From positions 1 through 64,000 of the forward strand of contig CAMCYC010000007.1 in NCBI GenBank assembly GCA_945883795.1: a stretch of 64,000 bases of DNA. The letters are read 5' to 3'. Below the pieces are notes generated by a model. It worked only from the letters and a program-made list of their open reading frames with translations, did no database searches and was not told the DNA's origin. This DNA is from Sulfurimonas crateris (GTDB taxonomy: Bacteria; Campylobacterota; Campylobacteria; Campylobacterales; Sulfurimonadaceae). Shown here in pieces: positions 1 through 10,069 of this stretch. The translations under genes and the position numbers were made by a program. The first letter of the stretch is position 1, and each line of letters opens with the position of its first letter.

Positions 1-570
1 TCTCGCCCTTTTGATGCAGACCGAGATGGTTTTGTCATGGGTGAAGGTGCAGCGGCTCTGGTCCTTGAAGAATATGAAGTTGCAGTGGCTCGTGGTGCAA
101 AAATTTATGGTGAAATTATTGGTTTTGGCGAAAGTGGTGATGCAAATCATATCACAACACCAAGTCTTGATGGACCATTTCGTGCTATGCGAGCAGCGTA
201 TAAAATGGCAGGTGAGCCAAAACTTGATTATGTCAATGCTCATGGAACAAGTACTGCAATTAATGATAAAAATGAAACAGCCGCTTTAAAACAATTACTT
301 GGTGGAAAAGAGAACTGTCCTCCAATGAGTTCTATTAAAGGTCAAATAGGACATTGTCTTGGTGCTGCTGGTGGTATTGAAGCTGTCACTTGTTTGATGG
401 CTATGCGTGATGGAATTATTCCTCCAACTATTAATTATACAACTCCAGATGAGAATTGTGATTTGGATATTGTTCCAAACAAAGCAAGACACGCTGAACT
501 GAATATAGTTATGAGCAACTCTTTTGGTTTTGGTGGAACAAATGGTGTTGTTATTTTTAAGAAAATTTAA
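1..570 (+). CDS. fabF: 3-oxoacyl-ACP synthase II (FabF), C-terminal part; 5' end outside window
   Basis: Open from base 1 ([26 protein letters not shown]); [30 protein letters not shown] and [11 protein letters not shown] are KAS II motifs; followed by accA. Confidence 0.96.
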   Translation, partial: SRPFDADRDGFVMGEGAAALVLEEYEVAVARGAKIYGEIIGFGESGDANHITTPSLDGPFRAMRAAYKMAGEPKLDYVNAHGTSTAINDKNETAALKQLLGGKENCPPMSSIKGQIGHCLGAAGGIEAVTCLMAMRDGIIPPTINYTTPDENCDLDIVPNKARHAELNIVMSNSFGFGGTNGVVIFKKI

Positions 571-586
571 AGTTTAAGGATTTAAG

Positions 587-1522
587 TTGGCAATTTATTT
601 AGATTTTGAAAAGAAAATCAAAACAATTGAAGAAGATATTATATCTGCACAAGTTCGTCATGATGAGCAAGCTGAGGTTATCCATAAGGCTTCATTAGAA
701 AAAGAAGTTGCAAAAACATTCAAGAATTTGTCTGATTTTCAAAAACTTCAACTTGCTCGTCATCAAGATAGACCTTATGCACTTGACTATATTAATTTGA
801 TTGTACGGGATAAATATGAAATTCATGGTGACCGACATTTTAGTGATGATGCTGCTATTATCTGTTATATTGGTTATATTGGAGATGAAAAAGCTGTTAT
901 TATCGGTGAGCAAAAAGGGCGAGGTACAAAAAATAAACTTAAAAGAAATTTTGGTATGCCACATCCCGAAGGTTATAGAAAAGCTTTGCGTGCTGCAAAA
1001 TTGGCAGAAAAGTTTAAACTCCCACTTCTTATGCTTATAGATACTCCCGGTGCATATCCAGGGATTGGTGCAGAAGAAAGAAACCAAAGTGAAGCAATTG
1101 CAAGAAATCTTCTTGAACTTTCAGAGCTTGATACACAAACAATTTCTATAGTGATTGGTGAAGGCGGAAGCGGTGGCGCTTTGGCTATTGGTGTAGCGGA
1201 TAGACTTGCTATGATGCGATATTCTATTTTTAGTGTTATCTCTCCTGAGGGGTGTTCAGCGATTCTTTGGAATGACCCAACTAAAGTAGAAACTGCAACA
1301 AATGCGCTTAAAATTACGAGTCAAGATTTAAAAGAGCAAAAATTAATAGATGATATTGTTGATGAACCTCTTATTGGTGCACATAGAGATAAAGAGGGTG
1401 CTGCAAAAGCTATGGCTGATTATTTTTTAGCAGAACTTAAAACACTTCGTACTATGTCTAGTCAAGAGAGATTAGATGCTAGATATGAAAAATTAGTGAG
1501 TCTTGGTGCATATTCAGAGTAA
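587..1522 (+). CDS. accA: acetyl-CoA carboxylase carboxyltransferase subunit alpha
   Basis: TTG start; [55 protein letters not shown] motifs. Confidence 0.97.
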   Translation: MAIYLDFEKKIKTIEEDIISAQVRHDEQAEVIHKASLEKEVAKTFKNLSDFQKLQLARHQDRPYALDYINLIVRDKYEIHGDRHFSDDAAIICYIGYIGDEKAVIIGEQKGRGTKNKLKRNFGMPHPEGYRKALRAAKLAEKFKLPLLMLIDTPGAYPGIGAEERNQSEAIARNLLELSELDTQTISIVIGEGGSGGALAIGVADRLAMMRYSIFSVISPEGCSAILWNDPTKVETATNALKITSQDLKEQKLIDDIVDEPLIGAHRDKEGAAKAMADYFLAELKTLRTMSSQERLDARYEKLVSLGAYSE

Positions 1523-1542
1523 ACTTTACTCTGGATTTTTTT
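1515..1542. terminator. Hairpin terminator between convergent accA and DnaQ-like gene
   Basis: CAGAGTAAA-C-TTTACTCTG perfect inverted repeat followed by ATTTTTTT; contains the accA stop codon. Confidence 0.75.
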
Positions 1543-2323
1543 CTTGTAAGGGGTCAAATTTTGGTCTCTTTAATCTTTTCCCCTCTTTAGAAAATTTGAT
1601 AAGGTCTTCTGGATTATTGATACTTTCTGTACATTGTGCTAATGATAATTTAAAAAGCTCATAAGTTGTAATGACATCACTCATGGCTCTATGATGTGTT
1701 GCATTTGGATTGAGATTTAAGCTATCGTTGAGGTATGAGAGTGCATAGCGATAGGAGGTAATGGTGCGTTCTGCTAGTGCAATAGAGCATAAACTTCTGT
1801 TGAGGAGTGGTTCTAAACCAACTTTTTTGAGCATTGCTGATATGAACTTATAATCAAATTTAACATCATGGGCTATAAAAATAGTTTCTGCTAAAAAAGT
1901 TTTAAAAGAAAAAAGCACCTCTTTTAAACTAGGAGCATTTTTTGTATCTTCAAGTGTAATCCCTGTAATCATACTAATATGGTAATTTATCTCGTCACAT
2001 TTTACAAGTGATTCAAATCTATCTATAATTATCCCATTTTTTATTTTGAGAGCGGCTATTTCTATGATTTGATGTTTATCATGTTTGGAGCCATTTGTTT
2101 CAATATCAACGATACAAAATTCTGCTTCTTCCATGGCAATAAATTTGGTATCAAAAAAATATTGCCCTTTGCGTTTGATAATATTTAAGCCTTGCGCTCT
2201 CCAAATTTCTAACGATAAATCTAAACTTTCATTAATTTGCTCTTTGAGTGCTTCCATCGGCAAGCCAGAAGATGATAATTTAGATATGCTTTTGGCATCT
2301 AAGCTAAAATCATAACTTAGCAT
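1526..2323 (-). CDS. DnaQ/PolC-type 3'-5' exonuclease family protein
   Basis: FCIVDIETNGSKHDKHQIIEIAALK (ExoI), FIAHDVKFDYKFI (ExoII), HHRAMSDVITTYELF (ExoIII). Confidence 0.85.
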   Translation of the reverse strand: MLSYDFSLDAKSISKLSSSGLPMEALKEQINESLDLSLEIWRAQGLNIIKRKGQYFFDTKFIAMEEAEFCIVDIETNGSKHDKHQIIEIAALKIKNGIIIDRFESLVKCDEINYHISMITGITLEDTKNAPSLKEVLFSFKTFLAETIFIAHDVKFDYKFISAMLKKVGLEPLLNRSLCSIALAERTITSYRYALSYLNDSLNLNPNATHHRAMSDVITTYELFKLSLAQCTESINNPEDLIKFSKEGKRLKRPKFDPLQEKNPE

Positions 2324-2897
2324 TTTTGATAAACTCCGTAACTTTTAAAATATCTTTTTTCCCATGAGAAAATTCTACCCCACTGCTAACATCTACACCA
2401 TAAAATCCATATTTTTTTACAGATGCTACATTGTCTGGATTGAGTCCACCCGCTAAAATAATTTTTGAACAATCAATATCATTAAACCATTCTATATTTA
2501 ATCTTTTTCCTGCACCGCCATATGCCTCACAGTAAGCATCAATAAGTCTGTATTCATCACTAAATTGTAAAATATCTTTGAGCTCTTTTGCTCGTATAAC
2601 TTTTATGTAAGGGATTTGTAACGCTTCGTATAATGTAGCGTCTGCATCAAAATGGAGTTGAGCCAAAGTTGCCCCTACATTTTGAGATATAGAGTTGATA
2701 GTATCGGCATTAACATTAACAAAGAGAGCGACTTTTTCTACAAATGGCGGAAGTTGTTTTATTATCTCTTTTGCTTTTATGGGAGATATATATCGAGGAG
2801 AATGTTCATAAAATACAAATCCAAGAGCATCAGCACCTGAATTTATAGCATTCATGGCATCTTCATAGGATGTTATTCCACAAATTTTGACTCTCAT
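2310..2897 (-). CDS. trpF: phosphoribosylanthranilate isomerase
   Basis: MRVKICGITSYEDAMNAINSGADALGFVFYEHSPRYI; ILAGGLNPDNV; GVDVSSGVE. Confidence 0.96.
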   Translation of the reverse strand: MRVKICGITSYEDAMNAINSGADALGFVFYEHSPRYISPIKAKEIIKQLPPFVEKVALFVNVNADTINSISQNVGATLAQLHFDADATLYEALQIPYIKVIRAKELKDILQFSDEYRLIDAYCEAYGGAGKRLNIEWFNDIDCSKIILAGGLNPDNVASVKKYGFYGVDVSSGVEFSHGKKDILKVTEFIKNAKL

Positions 2898-3532
2898 TTA
2901 AGACTCTCTATAGCCTCTTTTTTACTTGCGTGGTTAAATACATAATTACCAGCCACAACAATATCCACCCCCGCATCTTTGAGCAATTGAATATTTTTAT
3001 TGCTGACGCCACCATCTACTTCTATAAGACAATTTGGATTCATTCTTTTTCTCATCTCATCGAGTTTTTTTGCTTTTGGAATTACCGTTTCTATAAAGCT
3101 TTGTCCACCAAATCCAGGATTAACACTCATTAAAAGTACCATGTCCAAATCTTGAAGGAGATATTCAATTGATTCAGGTGGTGTATGTGGATTTAAAACA
3201 ATAGCGGGTTTGATTCCAAGTGAGCGAATTTTTTGGATAAGTCTGTGAGGATGTTTTTCTTCTTCAATATGAAAAGAGATATATTCAGGTTTGAGTGGTG
3301 CAAAAAGTTCTACGAAAAAAGTGTTATTTTGTACCATGAGATGAATATCCAAAGGTTTTGTTGCAGCTTTTGCGATTGCTGAAACTACTACGGGTCCAAT
3401 TGTGAGGTTTGGAACAAAGTGTCCATCCATGACATCAACATGAACCAAATCACAACCCGCCTCACAAATTGCTTCAACATCTCTTTGCAGATTACCAAAG
3501 TCAGCAGATAAAACACTAGGAGCTACTTTCAT
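2894..3532 (-). CDS. rpe: ribulose-phosphate 3-epimerase
   Basis: APSVLSADFGNL, VHVDVMDGHFVPNLTIGP, LLMSVNPGFGGQSFI, EVDGGVS. Confidence 0.97.
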   Translation of the reverse strand: MKVAPSVLSADFGNLQRDVEAICEAGCDLVHVDVMDGHFVPNLTIGPVVVSAIAKAATKPLDIHLMVQNNTFFVELFAPLKPEYISFHIEEEKHPHRLIQKIRSLGIKPAIVLNPHTPPESIEYLLQDLDMVLLMSVNPGFGGQSFIETVIPKAKKLDEMRKRMNPNCLIEVDGGVSNKNIQLLKDAGVDIVVAGNYVFNHASKKEAIESLK

Positions 3533-3600
3533 TATTTTCCTTTTTATATAAATGATTTTTTATAAAACAATACTCTATTATTACTATTTAGAAGACACTT

Positions 3601-4992
3601 TTATCTTGTAAGAAAAAATAAGAATTTATCACCATTAAATGTTAAATCTACTTGTACACCTTTTCTTCTTGCTGACATTTCAATCAAGGAATCTATAGGA
3701 CTATAAGTTCGAGGAAGTGTTATATTTACAGATATCCCTTTGTCAGCTAAGAGCGATTTTACTTTTCCACCTATAATATTGACAAGTTCTGAAAGAGAAT
3801 CAAGAATCAAATCTTCATCATCTATCCCTTCGCCAATAAGTAATTCACAAGCTTTTTTAGCTATACCTTTTGGAAAAACTAAGATTATCATCCCATCTAT
3901 TTCACCATAAAATCCTATAGAACCAGCAATTTTATCTTTTTTATCTAGTACTTCTATGTCATGTATTTGAACACTTTTTTTGACTGCTGTAGAGTTTGTC
4001 ATCATCTCAATAATTAAAACAGTTGCATCAATAAATCGTGGAAGTTCACTCACTATAATTTTATTGAGTTGTCGTTTATTTACTACAGAAGTGCCACCAC
4101 CTCCAAGTTCTAGGAGTAACTCTTTGTCTTGTAAAATATCATCCATTTGATTAAAAAACATCATGCCAGAATCTTCCATCGTTTCTTTAAAAGCTATAGG
4201 CGTTTTTTCAAAGGTATAGCCCACAAAACAGATAGTTGCATTATATTCTGCAGCAGAACTAGCAAGTCTAGAAAAAAAGTTTAAGGCATGAACATTCATG
4301 CCAACTACTTTGTACGCATCAAATATAAAGAGTTTAAACCCTACATTTAAAGAATTGTTATGGTAATCAATGTTAAAAGTAGTTCCGAGGTCTACATCTA
4401 AAAAGGATTTAATAGTATAAATAATAGCGTTTCCTGCTACACGAGTAGCAATTTTTTGTCCCATTTGCCCTATATAACTATCTTTAATGATAAAATCATA
4501 AGCAGTTGGATGCGAACTTTTTTCTAAAAAATCATTTTCATTTACTGCTATTATTGGATTGTGACCATTATCATGAAGCTCAATTGCCATAGCAGATCGT
4601 TGAGATTTATCTTCATTGTACAATAGAACAGTTTTACTATTATCTTTAAAAGAGGAAGTAAAAAGTGATGCAATTTCGTATGTCTCATAAAGTGAAAAAG
4701 TAAGTTCGTCTTTATAGAATTTGTTAATTGTGTGAAACTTTTTTTTATCATAATCACAAAAACCAACTATAGCATGATTGGCTATACGAACTTTTTTAAA
4801 CATTTTTATAAAGGCTTCTAAACCATTAGGATTAAAAAATATAACTTTTTTAAGAGATACGAGAACCATATTTACCTTGAGTGCGGCAGTTGCTTGTATA
4901 TCCTCAATACTTAAAAATGCAGCTGAACTATTCCCATCCAAAAAACCTTGCGGTGTAAAGACGGCTATATTATCTTTGACTGTTGCTCTCAT
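3601..4992 (-). CDS. Multidomain STAS-like / degenerate receiver-like / STAS-like protein with C-terminal CheX-like domain
   Basis: C-terminal LILDSLSELVNIIGGKVKSLLADKGISVNITLPRTY resembles CheX/CheC; N-terminal VFTPQGFLDGNSSAAF is anti-anti-sigma (STAS)-like; middle KTVLLYNEDKSQRSAMAIELHDNGHNPIIA is REC-like. Confidence 0.6.
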   Translation of the reverse strand: MRATVKDNIAVFTPQGFLDGNSSAAFLSIEDIQATAALKVNMVLVSLKKVIFFNPNGLEAFIKMFKKVRIANHAIVGFCDYDKKKFHTINKFYKDELTFSLYETYEIASLFTSSFKDNSKTVLLYNEDKSQRSAMAIELHDNGHNPIIAVNENDFLEKSSHPTAYDFIIKDSYIGQMGQKIATRVAGNAIIYTIKSFLDVDLGTTFNIDYHNNSLNVGFKLFIFDAYKVVGMNVHALNFFSRLASSAAEYNATICFVGYTFEKTPIAFKETMEDSGMMFFNQMDDILQDKELLLELGGGGTSVVNKRQLNKIIVSELPRFIDATVLIIEMMTNSTAVKKSVQIHDIEVLDKKDKIAGSIGFYGEIDGMIILVFPKGIAKKACELLIGEGIDDEDLILDSLSELVNIIGGKVKSLLADKGISVNITLPRTYSPIDSLIEMSARRKGVQVDLTFNGDKFLFFLTR

Positions 4993-4993
4993 A

Positions 4994-5794
4994 TTATTTT
5001 TCTATCCCTATAATTGTTGAAAATTCTTCATAAATATCTTCTACATACTCGATTTGAAAATCGATAAAGTCATTGAGTCCTGCTTCTATAATTTGTGGTT
5101 TTGAGAGTTCATAAAATAATAAAAGATGCATCCATTTTCCAAGTTCATTAATTGTTGCATCATGTGAGGGTTTTATTCCTGAAGATGCTTGTAATATTTC
5201 CGAAATTTTATTTGGCATTTCCCATTTCTGGGCAATTTGTTCACAAATATCAAATAAATCTACATGACAAAGTCGTTGTAAAATTGTATTGTAATCAAGT
5301 GATTTTACACTTCTTAGAAGTTTAACCTCTTGTATTTTTTCATTGAAAAGTGCTTCTGTAATGATAATACTCGCTGGAAGGAGTGTTATAGCATTTTGGA
5401 TATCTACATCTTTGATGTTGAGATGGGTTAAAATTTTTTGCCATTGTATTGATAAATAATCTTGAAGTGAATGAAAACCTGAAGCATTGAGTTTAAATAA
5501 AACCCATTTTTTTGGAGAGAGTAAAGTTATCATGTAATTATAAACGGTTTGTTTAGAGCCAGCTACTCCCAATATTCCAAATATTTGCGAAATCTCACTC
5601 ACCTCATTTCTAAACCCATAAATAGGTTTATTAACAATGTTTTTAAGATATGTTTTTAATGCCAAATCAGTTTCGGCTACTTTAGCGGCTTTGGTTAATT
5701 CGCCCATGTTTAAAAACATTAAAGTTTCTTTCAATGCTTTTGGTGCAGGTGGAATTCGTTCTATGTAATCATCTATCTTATTTTTTGTAATCAT
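4994..5794 (-). CDS. HDOD domain-containing protein
   Basis: RIPPAPKALKETLMFLN, SEISQIFGILGVAGSKQTVYNYM, ICEQIAQKWEMPNKISEILQASSG typical of HDOD. Confidence 0.75.
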   Translation of the reverse strand: MITKNKIDDYIERIPPAPKALKETLMFLNMGELTKAAKVAETDLALKTYLKNIVNKPIYGFRNEVSEISQIFGILGVAGSKQTVYNYMITLLSPKKWVLFKLNASGFHSLQDYLSIQWQKILTHLNIKDVDIQNAITLLPASIIITEALFNEKIQEVKLLRSVKSLDYNTILQRLCHVDLFDICEQIAQKWEMPNKISEILQASSGIKPSHDATINELGKWMHLLLFYELSKPQIIEAGLNDFIDFQIEYVEDIYEEFSTIIGIEK

Positions 5795-5913
5795 AAGTAA
5801 AACATCGCTTCTTTGGGAAATTTTATATCTGGTTATTTTAACTTTAATTGTATTAAGATAGATATAAATTTAATAAATATTCTGACTTAAGTTGAAGTTT
5901 TGCTTTGAATAGG

Positions 5914-5919
5914 TATAAT
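5914..5919 (+). promoter_or_regulatory. Likely sigma70 -10 box for rpmB
   Basis: TATAAT about 35 nt upstream of the rpmB start. Confidence 0.5.
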
Positions 5920-5953
5920 TCGCAACTTTAAAAACCTACATAAGGAAGCTGAT

Positions 5954-6142
5954 ATGGCAAGAAAATGTGCTATTAGTGGCAAAGGCCCAATGAGCGGGAA
6001 CAATGTTTCTCATGCAAAAAACAGAACAAAGCGTCGTTTTTTATTAAACTTAAGAGCAGTTCGTATTACGCTAGAAGATGGTAGTACAAAAAAGATTAAA
6101 GTTTCTGCTAGAGAATTACGAACACTTAAAAAAAATTCGTAG
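5954..6142 (+). CDS. rpmB: 50S ribosomal protein L28
   Basis: [34 protein letters not shown]. Confidence 0.98.
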   Translation: MARKCAISGKGPMSGNNVSHAKNRTKRRFLLNLRAVRITLEDGSTKKIKVSARELRTLKKNS

Positions 6143-6158
6143 TTAAAAAGAGATAAAT

Positions 6159-7289
6159 TTGAATCTTTTACAAAGGATTCGTGAATTTATTCACTGGGAG
6201 TCTTCTCCCAAACCTGCTTATAACCTTTTACCAGAACTTTACTCTCAATTAAAACCTTTTCGCCTCCCACTTATTTTAACGGTTTTAACAATGCTAATTG
6301 GAACAATTGGATATGTTATTATTGATAATTTTTCATTAATGGATGCAATATACCAAACGGGTATCACTTTTACTACAGTTGGATTTGGAGAGATATCACC
6401 TATTTCACAAGCAGGTAGAATTTTTACGATTACCCTTATTATCGCTGGATTTGCAGTATTTTCTATTGCGTTGGGTATTTTAGTCGCAGAGCTCAATAGA
6501 GGAATTATAATTGTCATTTTAAAGGAGCGAAGAATGCTGTATAAAATTGCACGGTTGAAAAAACATTTTGTTGTTTGCTATCATAATGAATACACGATAG
6601 AAGTAACGAAGCAGTTGCGAGAAAATCATATCCCTTTTGTGGTTATTGACCCAAGACCTGAAATACATGCATGGGCTATTGAAAATAAATATCCAGTATA
6701 TTTACAAGCAGAACCCCATGCAGAGCTGAGTATGCTTAAATCACATTTAAGTTCTGCTAAAGGTTTGATTACTCTTTCTAGCTCAATTGCAGACAATATT
6801 GCCATTATTGCTTCAGTGCGTTTGTTTGAAAAAGAGCATTACTTGCCACACCCTTATTATGTGATATCTTCGGCTGATAGCATGAGTGATGTTGAAAAAC
6901 TCAAAAAATTAGGTGCAGATACTGTCGTGTCTCCAACAAAGCTCACAGCTCAACGGGTGAGTGCCATGGCGGCTCGCCCTGATATGGAAAATTTACTTGA
7001 AGAGTTTTTATATAAAAGTGATAATCCACTCGACATGGAGGAGATAGAAGTCCCTAAATATAGCTGGGCAGTTCTTAAAAAGTTAAAAGAAACTCATATA
7101 CGGGAGATTACAAATACATCTATTATTGGAATAACAAAAAAAGATGGTAAATTTGTGGCGATGCCCAAAGGTGATGTTTTGGTTACAAGTGAATGTAAAC
7201 TCCTTGTAATTGGAACTCGAAACTCAATTAATATAACAAGAGGCTTATTAAAAAGAAGAGAGAAGCCAAAGGAACTGAAATTTGTATAA
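6159..7289 (+). CDS. Potassium channel family protein with TrkA-N (RCK) domain
   Basis: TTG start; two TM segments flanking TGITFTTVGFGEISP filter; RCK-like VCYHNEYTIEVTKQL; C-terminal TrkA-C-like region. Confidence 0.9.
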   Translation: MNLLQRIREFIHWESSPKPAYNLLPELYSQLKPFRLPLILTVLTMLIGTIGYVIIDNFSLMDAIYQTGITFTTVGFGEISPISQAGRIFTITLIIAGFAVFSIALGILVAELNRGIIIVILKERRMLYKIARLKKHFVVCYHNEYTIEVTKQLRENHIPFVVIDPRPEIHAWAIENKYPVYLQAEPHAELSMLKSHLSSAKGLITLSSSIADNIAIIASVRLFEKEHYLPHPYYVISSADSMSDVEKLKKLGADTVVSPTKLTAQRVSAMAARPDMENLLEEFLYKSDNPLDMEEIEVPKYSWAVLKKLKETHIREITNTSIIGITKKDGKFVAMPKGDVLVTSECKLLVIGTRNSINITRGLLKRREKPKELKFV

Positions 7290-8469
7290 TATAATTAAAC
7301 TCGATAGCGGAGTATGCGCTAGTGAAGGCTTTTTTGCGGATGGTATTAGTGCAGGACTCAAACCAAATGGTGCAAATGACATGGCATTTATTTATAGTGA
7401 AGTTCCATGTGAAGTTGCCTCATCTTTTACAACGAATAAAATGACGGCTGCTCCAATTCGCCATTTTAGAGCAAAGGGTGAGTTTAAAACAAACTTTGTC
7501 ATGATAAACTCAAAAAATGCAAATGCCATGACTGGAACAAAAGGGATAGCAGATATTGATGAAATTTTAAGTGCAGTTACATCAATTCATACGCAACTTC
7601 TTAATCCTGTTATGAGTTCAACAGGTGTGATTGGGGTACGAATACCAAAAGAAAAAATTATTAATGGTGCGAAACTTTTTGATTTAAGTGTTAAAAATCC
7701 TCATGGTGCAGCAAAAGCTATTATGACTACTGATAGTTTTTCTAAAGAGATAGCGTTTAAAATAGAGCTAGAAGATGGACGCAGTTTTAACATGGGAGCG
7801 ATGGCAAAAGGTGCTGGGATGATAAATCCTGCTATGGCAACTATGCTTTGTTTTATTACAACTGACGCTACAGCAACGAAACAAGAGATGCAAGAGATTT
7901 TGGACAAAGCGATAATTACTACTTTTAATGCAGCAAGTGTTGATGGAGACACTTCTACAAATGATACTGTTATACTTTTAAGTAATGGTAAAAGTGGTGC
8001 ATTTCATAAAGAAGCTTTTGCAGAGGCATTGCATACAACCATGCTCTTTTTAGCAAAAGAGATGGTAAGAGATGGTGAGGGTGCAACAAAACTTGTCACT
8101 TATAAAGTAACTGGTGCAAAAGATGATTTAGAAGCACAAAAAGTAGCAAAAGCACTTTCAGATTCTCTTTTGGTTAAGACTGCATTGTATGGTGAAGACC
8201 CAAATTGGGGGCGTATTGCTTCAACCGTGGGTGCGAGTGGTGTAGAAGCGTATGAAGAAACTTTGAGTGTCTATTTTGATGAACTTTGTGTCTATGACAA
8301 AGGGGAACTTCTTTTTAATGATGCCATGGAAGAAAAAGCTGCAAAAGTGATGAAACAAAGCAGTTTTACTATCTCTTGTGATTTGGGTGTTGCAAATGGA
8401 AGTTTCACCGCTTATGGATGTGACTTAGGGCATGAATATGTCAAGATAAATGCAGATTACAGAAGCTAA
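7282..8469 (+). CDS. argJ: bifunctional ornithine acetyltransferase/N-acetylglutamate synthase
   Basis: MAKGAGMINPAMATMLCFITTDA, AASVDGDTSTNDT, TALYGEDPNWGRI. Confidence 0.97.
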   Translation: MYNIIKLDSGVCASEGFFADGISAGLKPNGANDMAFIYSEVPCEVASSFTTNKMTAAPIRHFRAKGEFKTNFVMINSKNANAMTGTKGIADIDEILSAVTSIHTQLLNPVMSSTGVIGVRIPKEKIINGAKLFDLSVKNPHGAAKAIMTTDSFSKEIAFKIELEDGRSFNMGAMAKGAGMINPAMATMLCFITTDATATKQEMQEILDKAIITTFNAASVDGDTSTNDTVILLSNGKSGAFHKEAFAEALHTTMLFLAKEMVRDGEGATKLVTYKVTGAKDDLEAQKVAKALSDSLLVKTALYGEDPNWGRIASTVGASGVEAYEETLSVYFDELCVYDKGELLFNDAMEEKAAKVMKQSSFTISCDLGVANGSFTAYGCDLGHEYVKINADYRS

Positions 8470-8479
8470 GGCTTCTGTA
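8458..8479. terminator. Hairpin shared by convergent argJ and metF
   Basis: TACAGAAGC-TAAG-GCTTCTGTA, 9-bp perfect stem; argJ stop codon TAA lies in the loop. Confidence 0.65.
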
Positions 8480-9391
8480 TTAACTTAAAATATCTTTTGC
8501 TATTTTAAACTGATTAGCTGTCATGAGATGAATTTTTGGATGTAAATCTTTTAAATCTTCAAAGAGTTTTTTACTAAGCTCAAATCCAACTTTATATTCT
8601 TCTTCTATCCCTTTAGCATTTGCAGTTCGTAATGCTTCAATCCAACTATTTGGTACATTTATCCCAGGAACATGGGCTGAGAGAAATTGAGCTGTTCTAA
8701 GTTTTGTAATTGGAAATATTCCAAAAATGAGTTCTGCTCTTTTTTGTTCTGGACAACACTCTTGATTTGCATTTTCTTTTAATTCCAAAAGCAGTTTTGC
8801 ATTTTCTAAGTCATAAACAGGTTGTGTAATAATTCCAATTGCTCCATGTTTTATCTTTTTTTGCATCTTTTTTTGAAGTGTTTTTGGATTTTTGGCATAA
8901 GAATTTATCACAGCAAAAGGGTAAATTTGTTGTGGTTGTACAGCTAAAGGTTTTCCTGCATAATTCATGCCAGAATTAAAAGCGGAGATAATATCAAGTA
9001 ACAAAGAACTATCCCCCTCAAAAACACCTTTGGCATGGGGTTGGTCTGAGATTGTTGCAGGGTCACCAGTGAGTGCTAAAATTGCTCTTACATCTACTTC
9101 GTTTGCACCTAAAAGGTCAGATTGCAAAGCAATTTTATTTCTATCTCTCATGCTCATCGTTGCAATTACAGGTTTATGGAATCTATCTTGTAACATTTTT
9201 GCTGCAAAAAGAGGATTATATTTTAGCTTTGCAAGGGGATTGTCTGTTGTTGAAAATCCATCTACAAGTTTATCAAGTTCTAACTCTGCTATTTTATCAA
9301 TAATAGGGGAAAAAATAGGCGAATGAGCCGGCGTAGTTTCGAGTGTTATGAATGTGCCATTATTTAATTTATCTATAAGTTTATCAAACAA
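8480..9391 (-). CDS. metF: methylenetetrahydrofolate reductase
   Basis: TLETTPAHSPIFSP, SMRDRNKIALQSDLLGA, VRAILALTGDP, GIITQPVYD. Confidence 0.85.
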   Translation of the reverse strand: MFDKLIDKLNNGTFITLETTPAHSPIFSPIIDKIAELELDKLVDGFSTTDNPLAKLKYNPLFAAKMLQDRFHKPVIATMSMRDRNKIALQSDLLGANEVDVRAILALTGDPATISDQPHAKGVFEGDSSLLLDIISAFNSGMNYAGKPLAVQPQQIYPFAVINSYAKNPKTLQKKMQKKIKHGAIGIITQPVYDLENAKLLLELKENANQECCPEQKRAELIFGIFPITKLRTAQFLSAHVPGINVPNSWIEALRTANAKGIEEEYKVGFELSKKLFEDLKDLHPKIHLMTANQFKIAKDILS

Positions 9392-9408
9392 AAAAAATCC
9401 TAAGTGGG

Positions 9409-9426
9409 TATAATTTCGAAATTATA
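9409..9426. promoter_or_regulatory. 18-bp perfect palindrome with -10-like TATAAT on both strands between divergent metF and serB
   Basis: TATAATTTCGAAATTATA, identical to its reverse complement. Confidence 0.55.
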
Positions 9427-9445
9427 ACTAAGAGAGTAAAAAACT

Positions 9446-10069
9446 ATGTTGAAATTAGCAGTATTTGATTTTGATTCTACACTTATGGATGGAGAAACGA
9501 TTGATTTTTTTGCAAAAGAGTTGGGTATTGGTGAAGAAGTGAGTCTTATAACAGAAGAAGCTATGAGTGGAAGAATTGATTTTTTTGAATCACTTCAAAA
9601 AAGAGTAGGGCTTTTAAAAGGGCTTGATTTTTCTGTAGTTGAAAAAATAAGTCATAATCTCCCTTACATGGTAGGTGCAAAAGAGACTATTGCAGAGTTA
9701 AAAAAAAGAGGGATGACTGTAGTTTGTTTTAGTGGTGGATTTAGAACTGCTACAACTTATGCCAAAGATATTTTAGGATATGACGCTGACTTTTCAAATG
9801 CTTTACATGTCAAAGATGGAAAGCTCACGGGTTTAGTTGGAGGTGACATGATGTTTAACTATTCAAAGGGTGATATGTTAGTAAGACTTCAGGGTTTACT
9901 AGGCGTAAGTTCAGAGGCAACTTTGGTGTGTGGAGATGGAGCGAATGATTTGAGTATGTTTGCACATGCTGGGACAAGAGTTGCATTTTGTGCAAAAGAA
10001 ATTTTAAAAAAAGAAGCAAATATAGTTATAGAAACTAAAGATTTGACGCAAATATTGGAGAAAATATAA
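9446..10069 (+). CDS. serB: HAD family phosphatase, phosphoserine phosphatase-like
   Basis: AVFDFDSTLMDGETID, CFSGGFRTAT, VCGDGANDLSMFAHAG HAD motifs. Confidence 0.85.
   Translation: MLKLAVFDFDSTLMDGETIDFFAKELGIGEEVSLITEEAMSGRIDFFESLQKRVGLLKGLDFSVVEKISHNLPYMVGAKETIAELKKRGMTVVCFSGGFRTATTYAKDILGYDADFSNALHVKDGKLTGLVGGDMMFNYSKGDMLVRLQGLLGVSSEATLVCGDGANDLSMFAHAGTRVAFCAKEILKKEANIVIETKDLTQILEKI

Noticed and set aside
11-289. 92-aa ORF at the start of the window
   Set aside because: Out-of-frame overlap with fabF; Met/Leu/Lys-rich frame-shift artefact.
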